Assembly: GCA_947490035.1 (NCBI GenBank)
Contig: CANLGS010000101.1
Coordinates: forward strand, 1-9,083
Source of the DNA: Gemmataceae bacterium
GTDB lineage: Bacteria > Planctomycetota > Planctomycetia > Gemmatales > Gemmataceae
Direction of reading: 5' to 3'
DNA: 9,083 nt
Part shown: positions 1 to 6,584 of the stretch, piece by piece
Position numbering within the stretch: the stretch's first letter is position 1
Layout: each line of letters opens with the position of its first letter
Program-made: the position numbers and the translations under genes
Notes under the pieces: generated by a model
What the model was told of the DNA's origin: nothing
The model's database searches: none
What the model saw: the letters and a program-made list of their open reading frames with translations, nothing else

Positions 1-2507
1 CTCGGAGTGGCGCCGACAGGTTTGCCGCCGGCCGTCGGCGGGTTCGCGGGGAACCGCAGGAACGCCGCGTCGTCGTTGTTCGGGTTCGTGTCGGGCAGCG
101 GCGGGCCGTGCTTCGTCGCGGCCAGCGGTGGGTTCCCCGGTCTCGACTCCGCGTCCGAGAAGTTGTCCGCGGGCGCCAGTGCGGCCGGACCGGGTGCTTT
201 CACCAACTCGCCGGTCTTCGCGAAGTAGTTCAGCGACACCTTCAGGCCGTATAACCCGACCTCCTGCGGGGCGCACTCGAACAGCAACCCGACCGGCATC
301 TGGTAGAACGTGTTGTTCGCGAACGTGCCCTTCGTCGGGCGCCCGCCCGGCTTCGCGAACGAGACGCCCGCGGACAGGTTGTAGAACCGGTTGTTGGACA
401 CGTCCAGATCGAGCGCCGGCCCGTCGAAGCGGATGCCGGCGCGCCCCGGCCCCTCGAACCGGCTGTTCTTGATCGCCACGAACTTGTTGTCCAGCGGGCC
501 GGTCGCGTGCAGCAACACACCGGCCTCGCCGGTCGGCGGGAGGATCACGCGAACGCGGTCGAGCAGGATGGGGCGGCCCTCCGCGCCCAGGACGTTCCAC
601 AGGTGAATGCCGGTCTTCTGGACGTTGCGCACGGTCACGCCCTTGATCGTCGCGCCGGCCGAGTTGCCGTTTAGCTCGATGCCGATGTCGGCCTGCCCCT
701 TCCCGTCCAGTTCGACGTTCCACAACCCGAACCCCTCAACGCCGCTCGCGTCGAACATCTTCCCGCCGCCCTTCGCCGCGTACTCGATCACCGCCGGCTT
801 GCCGTCGGCGGTCGCGGACTCGATGGTGATGTCCTTGTGCCGGTCCTTCTTGAGCGTCAGCGTCGGCTCGACGATCCGCGCGTCGGCGATCACGATGGTG
901 TCGCCGGGGTTGACTTTCGCCAGCGCCTCGCGGACTGAGCCGACGGTGTGTTCGCCACCGGCCTTCGAGACGACGATCTTCCGACTTGTGGACGGGTTCG
1001 GGACCGTGGTGCCCGGATCGGTCTTGTTGAAGAGTGCGAAGTACACGCCCGCGACGGTGCCGGCGAGGACGACCGCGCCGACGAGCGTCAGGAGCAGAAC
1101 CTTCCCCTTACCGCCGCTGGCGCCCTGTGCGGGCCGCTGGCGCCGCGCGACGCGGGACGGGCGCTCGTCGTCGGGCAGGGGGAGTGCCGCCGGCTCGGGC
1201 TTCTCGGTGTTGTCGCGGGCGGAGTTCTGCGTGTCGTGGTCGAGCGTGGACCACACGGCCGGTTCGAGGGCGGGCGCGGCCGGCGACGGCGTTGCGGTGG
1301 CGACGACGGTCGCGCCGGCGGAAAACGTGGGCTGGCCGGCGGACGGGTGCGGGCGGGCGAACCCGCCGGCGAGGGACGCGGGTCCGGCCAGCGTCGGCCC
1401 GGCGCCCGGCCCGCGCGCGGCACCGGCCACGACCGGCGACAACGTCGGCATCTCGCGCTCGGCCGGCGGCGGGATCGGCGTGGCGACCCACCCGGCCAGC
1501 GCGGTCATCACCTCGGATGGGGTCTGGTACCGCTTCGCCGGGTCTTTCGCCAGCAGCCGGTCGAGGACCGCGACCAGCGCTTCGTGGACCTCCAGGCGGA
1601 GCGCCTTGACCGACCGCGGCTGCCGGTTCTGGTGCCAAATCAGCTTCTGCGCGACCGACCCTTCGGGGAACAGCGCGCTACCGGTGAGCAGGAAGTACAG
1701 CGTCGCGCCGAGCGAGTAGATGTCGGCGCGGATGTCCACCGTGTGGCTGTCCATCGCCTGCTCGGGGGCCAAATAGTCGGCCGTGCCGAGCACGTTCTCG
1801 TCGTTCTGCCGGGTCAGGTTGTCCTCGGTGTCGTTGGTCAGGCGCGCGAGGCCGAGGTCGAGTACCTTCACCACCCCGGCCCGGTCCACCAGGATGTTGC
1901 CGGGCTTGATGTCGCGGTGAATCAGCCCGATCTCGTGGGCGTGCTGGAGTCCCACCGCCGCGCCGTAGATGTAGTGGCAGGCGCGGGTGATGTCGAGCGG
2001 GCCGAACTTCTTGATCAGGTCTTGCAGGTTGGTGCCGTCCACCCACTCCATGACGAGGAAGTGGAGGTTCTCGTCCTGGTCGATGTCGTAGGCGCGGACG
2101 ATGTTCGGGTGGTCCACGGCGGCGATCGCGCGGGCCTCGCGGTAGAAGCGGTCGAGGCTGGCCTTGTCCTCACCCTTGGAGATCGGCAGCACCTTCACCG
2201 CGACGCGGCGGCGCATCAGCTTGTGTTCGCACAGGAACACCTGACCCATGCCCCCGGCGCCGAGTTTCTCCAGCACCTTGTACTTGCCGAGGCTGAACCG
2301 CTTGTACTTCCCCTGGAGGAGTTGCTCGGCCTGGAAGTAGGTAAGGATGGCGTCGCGGACGAGCATCTGGGCGAGTTTGGTCGGGTCGGCGGGGAGCGGT
2401 CCGGCGTCGCGCAACTTCTGGACGTGGGTGCGGAGGCGGGCCTCTTCGACGAGGCCGCTTTTCTGGACGAAGTCCAGCAGTTCGTCCGCGGTGGTTGGTG
2501 CGGGCAT
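1..2507 (-). CDS. Membrane Ser/Thr protein kinase with C-terminal beta-helix domain (3' end cut by window edge)
   Basis: Predicted Hanks-type Ser/Thr kinase that phosphorylates proteins in the cytoplasm. 835 codons are visible with no stop. Residues 1-72 form an N-terminal module shared with the neighbouring kinase. The kinase domain spans about 75-340: glycine loop GAGGMGQV 83-90, ATP lysine K105 (VAVKVL), alphaC glutamate E124, catalytic loop HRDIKPGN 197-204, metal-binding DLG 217-219 (DFG variant) and GTADYLAPEQ 241-250. A Pro/Ala/Gly linker (about 345-466) leads to one membrane helix at about 470-493. After it, from about 505 to the edge, comes a repetitive region of short beta-strand-like turns (SNNRF, KNSRF, ANNTFY types) resembling right-handed parallel beta-helix (pectate-lyase-like) folds, predicted outside the cytoplasm. 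The start is the ATG at 2507, preceded by GGAG with 7-nt spacing and matching the paralogue's MPAP start. The kinase call is firm; the beta-helix is inferred from the repeat pattern. Confidence 0.93.
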   Translation of the reverse strand, partial: MPAPTTADELLDFVQKSGLVEEARLRTHVQKLRDAGPLPADPTKLAQMLVRDAILTYFQAEQLLQGKYKRFSLGKYKVLEKLGAGGMGQVFLCEHKLMRRRVAVKVLPISKGEDKASLDRFYREARAIAAVDHPNIVRAYDIDQDENLHFLVMEWVDGTNLQDLIKKFGPLDITRACHYIYGAAVGLQHAHEIGLIHRDIKPGNILVDRAGVVKVLDLGLARLTNDTEDNLTRQNDENVLGTADYLAPEQAMDSHTVDIRADIYSLGATLYFLLTGSALFPEGSVAQKLIWHQNRQPRSVKALRLEVHEALVAVLDRLLAKDPAKRYQTPSEVMTALAGWVATPIPPPAEREMPTLSPVVAGAARGPGAGPTLAGPASLAGGFARPHPSAGQPTFSAGATVVATATPSPAAPALEPAVWSTLDHDTQNSARDNTEKPEPAALPLPDDERPSRVARRQRPAQGASGGKGKVLLLTLVGAVVLAGTVAGVYFALFNKTDPGTTVPNPSTSRKIVVSKAGGEHTVGSVREALAKVNPGDTIVIADARIVEPTLTLKKDRHKDITIESATADGKPAVIEYAAKGGGKMFDASGVEGFGLWNVELDGKGQADIGIELNGNSAGATIKGVTVRNVQKTGIHLWNVLGAEGRPILLDRVRVILPPTGEAGVLLHATGPLDNKFVAIKNSRFEGPGRAGIRFDGPALDLDVSNNRFYNLSAGVSFAKPGGRPTKGTFANNTFYQMPVGLLFECAPQEVGLYGLKVSLNYFAKTGELVKAPGPAALAPADNFSDAESRPGNPPLAATKHGPPLPDTNPNNDDAAFLRFPANPPTAGGKPVGATP

Positions 2508-2514
2508 GAAGCAT

Positions 2515-2518
2515 CTCC
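2515..2518 (-). promoter_or_regulatory. Ribosome binding site of the beta-helix kinase
   Basis: On the minus strand GGAG lies 7 nt before the ATG at 2507. It supports that start, which also aligns with the MPAP start of the neighbouring kinase. Confidence 0.6.
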
Positions 2519-2527
2519 GGCGCGAGA

Positions 2528-2552
2528 CCGCCGTAAGTATAGTGTACGGCGG
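2528..2552 (-). promoter_or_regulatory. Palindrome around a TATACT element: candidate promoter/operator of the beta-helix kinase
   Basis: The arms CCGCCGTA (2528-2535) and TACGGCGG (2545-2552) are perfect inverted repeats of 8 bp separated by 9 nt. The AT-rich centre reads TATACT on the minus strand (plus 2536-2541), close to a bacterial -10 hexamer, about 28 bp upstream of the kinase ATG. No convincing -35 is visible. A -10-like core inside a symmetric site suits an operator for a dimeric repressor or activator, but a hairpin in the 5' leader is also possible. Function is inferred; the symmetry is read directly. Confidence 0.4.
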
Positions 2553-2575
2553 GATTCCGGGGCCGGGATTCCGGG
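2551..2575. repeat. Short direct repeat (11 bp, two copies)
   Basis: The motif gggattccggg occurs at 2551-2561 and again at 2565-2575, with a 14-bp period. The first copy overlaps the right arm of the neighbouring palindrome by two bases. It lies upstream of the kinase gene ending at the left edge and could be part of its control region or simple local duplication. Confidence 0.6.
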
Positions 2576-2580
2576 TGTAA

Positions 2581-2635
2581 GCCGCTCGCGGCTTCGCAAG
2601 TCGCATCGCCGGACACTTGCGAAGCCGCGAGCGGC
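2581..2635. repeat. Perfect 21-bp inverted repeat with 13-nt loop (terminator-like or REP-like)
   Basis: The arms at 2581-2601 and 2615-2635 are exact reverse complements, with loop 2602-2614. The repeat begins one base after the stop codon of the upstream kinase (2637-2639), where a transcription terminator or mRNA-stabilising hairpin would sit. On the minus strand no U-run follows (next bases ttacaccc), so it is not a canonical intrinsic terminator. The outer 12 bases of each arm (gccgctcgcggc and its complement) are themselves an imperfect palindrome, as in REP-type intergenic repeats. The structure is certain; its role is inferred. Confidence 0.8.
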
Positions 2636-2636
2636 C

Positions 2637-4226
2637 TCAAATCCCTTTGGTCACGTCCGCCGGCCCGGACTCCTTGTTGCCCTTGCCGAGCTGGTACGCG
2701 GCCACCAGGCCGGCCACGAACACGGCGGCGGCGACCAGCGCGACGGCGACGATCAGCCACGTGCGGCGCCGCGCCGGGGGTGGGGCCGGCGCGGGAGCCG
2801 GCGCCGCCGGGCGCCTCTTCGCCGCGGTCGAACCGGTGCCCGCGCGCGACGGGATCGGCGCGGTCGGCGAGGCGCTCGCGCGGCCGGTGGACACCGGGCC
2901 GTTCGCGGGCGTGCCGGGCTTGGACCGCGGGTTCGACGCCCCCGACCCCGCGGCCGGGAACGCGGCGTTACTCGCGGTCGCCCCGGTGTCGGCGCCGCGC
3001 TGCTGTCGCAACTTCGCCGAACTCCCGGTGCCGCGCGAGAACACCCCGCGGCCGGGGCCGAACAGCACGCGCGCGAGCGGCGGGTTAATGCCGGTACCGG
3101 ACCGGTCCACGGCCGGCGGTGCCGCCAGTGCCCGCACCAGTGGGCACAGCGCCGGCATCTCGCGGTCCGGCGGCGGTCCGAGCGGCTCCTCGGCCCACTC
3201 CGCCAGCGCCTCCGCCACCTCCATCGGCTCCTGGTACCGGTCGGCCGGGTTCTTCTGCAGCATCTTCCGGAGAATTGCCAGCACGCCCGCCGGCACGTCG
3301 GACCGGAAGTCCTCCACCGGCTGCGGGTGGCGCGTCTGGTGCGCCACCAACTTCGCCGCGATGGTGCCGTCCGGGAACGGCGTCTGCCCCGTCAGCATGA
3401 AGTACAACGTGCCGCCGAGCGAGTAGATGTCGGCGCGCACGTCCACGATGTTGCTGACCGCCTGTTCGGGCGCGAGGTAGTCGGCCGTGCCGAGGACGCA
3501 CTTGTCGTCGTACTTCTCGGTCACGTTGTCCTGCTGCTTGTTGAAGAACCGCGCCAGGCCCATGTCGAGAACTTTAATCACGCCGGTGCGGTCGAGCAGC
3601 AGGTTGCCGGGCTTGATGTCGCGGTGGACCATGCCGAGTTCGTGCGCGTGCTGCATCCCGACGGCGGCTTGCGCGATGTAGTGCGCGGCGCGAACCGGGT
3701 CGAACAGCTTCTTCTCTAAGGAATACCGGGCGATGACCTCCTGGAGGCTGGCGCCGTCCACGTACTCCATGACGAGGAAGTGGAGGTTCTCGTACTGGTC
3801 GATGTCGTAGGCGCGGACGATGTTCGGGTGGTCGAGCGCGGCGACGGCGCGGGCCTCGCGGTAGAACCGTTCGAGGTTGGAGTGGTCGTCGAGCTTCTCG
3901 TGCGGCAACACCTTGAGCGCCACGAGACGCTTCATGAGGGTGTGTTCGCACAGGTAGACGGCGCCCATGCCGCCGGCGCCGATGAGTTCGAGCAGCCGGT
4001 ACTTGGTGCCGATGGTGAACCGCTTGTACCGCCCGGCCTTGATCTGCTTGGCCTGGAAGAAGGTGAGCTGGGCGTCGCGGACGAGGACGGCCGCGGCCTG
4101 ATCGATGGTCTGCGGGTTGCCGGTCGCGCGGTGCCGGGCGAGCAGGTCGTCGATCTTCTTCTCCGGAACGAGTCCGCCCTTGCGGACCATTTCCAGAAAG
4201 TCGGGCACGGTAGCGGGTGCCGGCAT
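2637..4226 (-). CDS. Membrane-anchored Ser/Thr protein kinase (Hanks type), complete
   Basis: 529-residue predicted Ser/Thr kinase, paralogous to the downstream kinase. The N-terminal module (1-73) contains LVRDAQLTFFQAKQ and GRYKRF. The kinase domain is about 76-345: GAGGMGAV 83-90, K105 (VALKVL), E124, HRDIKPGN 201-208, DMG 221-223 in place of DFG, GTADYLAPEQ 246-255. A low-complexity Pro/Ala/Gly/Ser-rich linker (about 375-485) with basic residues (RRR) at its end precedes one membrane helix (about 489-511). Only about 16-18 residues follow, so there is no obvious external sensor domain. The start was set at the ATG at 4226 because it has a good ribosome binding site and begins MPAP like the paralogue. 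The frame stays open upstream to 5033, but that part is antisense to the oxidoreductase and resembles nothing. All catalytic residues are present, so it should be active. Transcription may run on into the second kinase unless the hairpin at 2581-2635 stops it. Confidence 0.95.
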   Translation of the reverse strand: MPAPATVPDFLEMVRKGGLVPEKKIDDLLARHRATGNPQTIDQAAAVLVRDAQLTFFQAKQIKAGRYKRFTIGTKYRLLELIGAGGMGAVYLCEHTLMKRLVALKVLPHEKLDDHSNLERFYREARAVAALDHPNIVRAYDIDQYENLHFLVMEYVDGASLQEVIARYSLEKKLFDPVRAAHYIAQAAVGMQHAHELGMVHRDIKPGNLLLDRTGVIKVLDMGLARFFNKQQDNVTEKYDDKCVLGTADYLAPEQAVSNIVDVRADIYSLGGTLYFMLTGQTPFPDGTIAAKLVAHQTRHPQPVEDFRSDVPAGVLAILRKMLQKNPADRYQEPMEVAEALAEWAEEPLGPPPDREMPALCPLVRALAAPPAVDRSGTGINPPLARVLFGPGRGVFSRGTGSSAKLRQQRGADTGATASNAAFPAAGSGASNPRSKPGTPANGPVSTGRASASPTAPIPSRAGTGSTAAKRRPAAPAPAPAPPPARRRTWLIVAVALVAAAVFVAGLVAAYQLGKGNKESGPADVTKGI

Positions 4227-4233
4227 TGTGGTA

Positions 4234-4239
4234 TCCTTC
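4234..4239 (-). promoter_or_regulatory. Ribosome binding site deciding the kinase start at 4226
   Basis: GAAGGA on the minus strand lies 7 nt upstream of the ATG at 4226. It selects this ATG over upstream in-frame starts as far as 5033. Confidence 0.65.
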
Positions 4240-4435
4240 GGCCCGGTGCGGCGAGGTCGTGCGTGATAATCTGATCGTCGCGGTTGGTCAGAGCAAGGGA
4301 GCAGTTCGGATTTTGCCGCGAATTCCGCTCCGGTCGAAGTTCCGGCCGGTACAAGACGCAGGACGGAAACCCTGTGCGCCTTGTGCGACCACCTCACGCC
4401 CCTCACACTTGTTACCATACCCGAACCGACGCGAC

Positions 4436-4442
4436 AGAGGGA
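4436..4442 (+). promoter_or_regulatory. Ribosome binding site deciding the oxidoreductase start at 4449
   Basis: AGAGGGA, with the AGGG ending 7 nt before the ATG at 4449. It favours this start over the in-frame upstream ATG at 4284, whose extra 55 residues have no family-like character. Confidence 0.65.
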
Positions 4443-4448
4443 ATTCAG

Positions 4449-6584
4449 ATGCGCCACGCGCTTGGAACCGTGACGACCGTGAAAGCTGTGTGCCCGCACG
4501 ACTGCCCGGACACCTGCGGCATGGTCGTTACCGTGGACAACGCGACCGGTCGCGCGATCGAATTGCGCGGCGACAAGGAGCACCCGTTCACCCGCGGCGC
4601 GCTGTGCCAGAAGGTGGCTAACTACCTGGAACGCGTGTACCACCCGGACCGGTTGCTGCACCCGCTGAAGCGCGTCGGGCGCAAGGGCGAAGGGAAGTTT
4701 GCGCGAATTTCGTGGGAAGAGGCCATTCGCACCATCGCCGACCGGTTCAAGGAGATCGCGGCTTCGGACGACGGCCCGCAGGCCATCTTGCCGTACAGCT
4801 ATGCCGGCACGATGGGCAAGCTGATGTACGCCAGCCTCGACCGCCGGTTCTTCCACCGGCTCGGCGCGAGTTTGCTCGACCGCACCATCTGCGCGACGGC
4901 CGGCGCCGCGGGCTGCGACGTGACACTCGGCACGCGTGCGATGATCGACCCGGAAGCCGCCGTGAACGCCCGCTACATCGTGAACTGGGGTTCCAATACG
5001 CTGGTCACAAACCTTCACTTCTGGAAGGTGCAACTCGACGCGCGCAAGCGCGGCGCGAAGATCGTCACCATCGACCCATACAAGTCACCGACGGCCGCGA
5101 AGTCGGACTGGTGGATTGCCATCCGGCCCGGCACCGACGCGGCGCTCGCGCTCGGCGTGATGCACGTCATCTTCCGCGAAGGGTGGCAGGACGACGCGTA
5201 CCTGAACGACCACTGCGTCGGCGCGAAGGAGTTGCGCGAGCGGGCGCTGGCCGAGTACCCGCCGGAGAAGGTGGCGCACATCACCGGACTGTCGGTGGAA
5301 GAGGTCGAGAAGTTCGCGCGCGAGTACGCGCGGTCGCAGGAGTTGTTCGGCGGCCCGGCTTTGATCCGCCTGAACTACGGCTTGCAGCGGCACGGCGGCG
5401 GCGGCATGGCGGTGCGCACCATCGTCTGCCTGCCGGCGCTTACCGGCGACTGGCGGCACGCGGGTGCCGGCGCGCTCCTGAGCACGAGCAAGGCTTATCC
5501 CTTCGACGACGCCTACCTGACCAGACCCGACCTGATTCCAAAGGGCACGCGCACGGTCAACATGGTGAACCTCGCGGAGGCGCTGCACGGCGAGCTGCCC
5601 GGCCCGCCGGTGCGGGCGCTGCTCGTGTACAACTCCAACCCGGCCGCGGTGAACCCGGACCAGTCTCGCGTGCTGTCCGGCCTCGCGCGCGAAGACCTGT
5701 TCACCGTCGTTCACGATCAGTTCCAGACGGACACCGCGGACTTCGCGGACATCGTGCTGCCGGCCACAACGCAGCTCGAACACTTCGACATCCACAACAG
5801 TTACGGGCACCTGTACGTGCAGTCCAACAACGCCGCGATCGCGCCGCTGGGGGAAGCCAAGCCGAACACGGAAGTGTTCCGGCTGCTCGCACGCGCGATG
5901 GGCTTCGAGCCGGAGTTGTTCGAGGAGAGCGACGAGCAACTCGCGGCGCGCTCTCTTGGCGAGCCGGGAACGTCAGTGACCGGAGTCTTCGCGGCTGGCG
6001 TCGATTCGGCTCTCAGTGGCATCTCACTGGCCGACACCAAAGCCGGCCCCGTGCGGCTGAACCTGCCGAACGACTGGGCGCCGTTCGCGGAGGGGAAGTT
6101 CCCGACGCCGTCGGGCAAGTGCGAACTGTTCTCCGCGCGCGAGGCGCGGGCCGGGCGCGACCCGCTGCCGCACTACGTCCCGCCGCACGAAGACCCGCAG
6201 ACGAAGCCCGAACTGGCCGCGAAGTACCCGCTGCAACTGCTCACGCCGCCCGCCACATCGTTCCTCAACTCGACGTTCGTGAACGTCGATACGCTCCGCA
6301 AGTCGGCCGGCGAGCGCACGCTGGAGATTCACCCCACCGACGCTGCCAAGCGTGGCATCGCCGACGGGCAGATGGTGCGAGTGTTCAACGGTCGCGGGCG
6401 GTTCCGCGCGAAGGCGGTGGTCGGCGAGAGCGTGAAGCCGGGCGTGGTGGTGTCGCTGGGGCTGTGGTGGCGGAAGTTCACCGACGACGGCGCGAACTGC
6501 AACACGACGACCAGCACCGCGACGACCGACATGGGCGGCGGCGGCACGTTCTTCGACAACCTCGTGGAAGTGACCGCGCTATGA
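4449..6584 (+). CDS. Molybdopterin oxidoreductase, [4Fe-4S], DMSO-reductase superfamily
   Basis: 711-residue predicted Mo (or W) bis-pyranopterin oxidoreductase. The N-terminal Fe-S domain holds four cysteines, C15, C19, C23 (CPHDCPDTC) and C53, with K55 just after the last one as in the electron-relay position of formate-dehydrogenase-like members. The pterin-binding core follows (about 67-590) with a SNPAAVNPD loop near 396-404. The C-terminal molybdopterin-dinucleotide domain starts near 593 and ends with a Thr/Asn-rich and GGGG-containing segment. C148 (TICATAGAAG) occupies the position where related enzymes carry Cys or Sec as metal ligand, inferred by motif comparison. There is no twin-arginine signal or membrane segment, so it is likely cytoplasmic. 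No electron-transfer subunit is adjacent; the next gene is a GNAT acetyltransferase. The substrate cannot be deduced. Formate-dehydrogenase-like, acetylene-hydratase-like and other anaerobic-dehydrogenase-like members share these motifs. Confidence 0.94.
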   Translation: MRHALGTVTTVKAVCPHDCPDTCGMVVTVDNATGRAIELRGDKEHPFTRGALCQKVANYLERVYHPDRLLHPLKRVGRKGEGKFARISWEEAIRTIADRFKEIAASDDGPQAILPYSYAGTMGKLMYASLDRRFFHRLGASLLDRTICATAGAAGCDVTLGTRAMIDPEAAVNARYIVNWGSNTLVTNLHFWKVQLDARKRGAKIVTIDPYKSPTAAKSDWWIAIRPGTDAALALGVMHVIFREGWQDDAYLNDHCVGAKELRERALAEYPPEKVAHITGLSVEEVEKFAREYARSQELFGGPALIRLNYGLQRHGGGGMAVRTIVCLPALTGDWRHAGAGALLSTSKAYPFDDAYLTRPDLIPKGTRTVNMVNLAEALHGELPGPPVRALLVYNSNPAAVNPDQSRVLSGLAREDLFTVVHDQFQTDTADFADIVLPATTQLEHFDIHNSYGHLYVQSNNAAIAPLGEAKPNTEVFRLLARAMGFEPELFEESDEQLAARSLGEPGTSVTGVFAAGVDSALSGISLADTKAGPVRLNLPNDWAPFAEGKFPTPSGKCELFSAREARAGRDPLPHYVPPHEDPQTKPELAAKYPLQLLTPPATSFLNSTFVNVDTLRKSAGERTLEIHPTDAAKRGIADGQMVRVFNGRGRFRAKAVVGESVKPGVVVSLGLWWRKFTDDGANCNTTTSTATTDMGGGGTFFDNLVEVTAL

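Larger units (their letters stand above)
4227..4448. other. Divergent intergenic region between kinase and oxidoreductase operons
   Basis: These 222 bp separate two divergent starts and should hold both promoters. The best minus-strand candidate is weak: TTGCTC (plus 4291-4296), an 18-bp gap, then AGATTA (plus 4267-4272). On the plus strand, the region near 4411-4420 (gttaccatac) is locally AT-richer, but I see no clear -35/-10 pair. Two GAATTC/AATTCC-containing stretches (about 4320 and 4441) and a short ccggccgg palindrome (about 4342-4349) are present without obvious meaning. No RNA gene or riboswitch is recognised. Confidence 0.45.

Noticed and set aside
607..1719. Plus-strand frame of 370 codons opposite the first kinase
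   Set aside because: Shadow of the kinase and beta-helix coding sequence; low-complexity Ser/Ala/Pro/Arg translation with no motifs.
948..3719. Very long plus-strand open frame (923 codons) opposite both kinase genes
   Set aside because: It is antisense to two clear kinases and the spacer. Its composition (Arg/Val/Gly/His/Asp-rich, no recognisable motifs) is what GC-rich codon bias produces on the opposite strand, and no ribosome binding site or family signature supports it.
4284..4448. Upstream in-frame start of the oxidoreductase
   Set aside because: The extra 55 residues have no family character, cover the likely promoter region, and the AGAGGGA site favours 4449.
4227..5033. N-terminal extension of the complete kinase
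   Set aside because: The extension is antisense to the oxidoreductase and lacks kinase-family similarity. The ATG at 4226 has a proper ribosome binding site and matches the paralogue's start.
5085..5939. Minus-strand frame of 284 codons inside the oxidoreductase
   Set aside because: Shadow frame rich in Arg/Val/His with no motifs, opposite a well-supported gene.
4712..6580. Upstream extension of the acetyltransferase frame
   Set aside because: It lies entirely within the oxidoreductase in another frame and translates to Arg-rich shadow sequence; the ATGA overlap gives a natural start at 6581.
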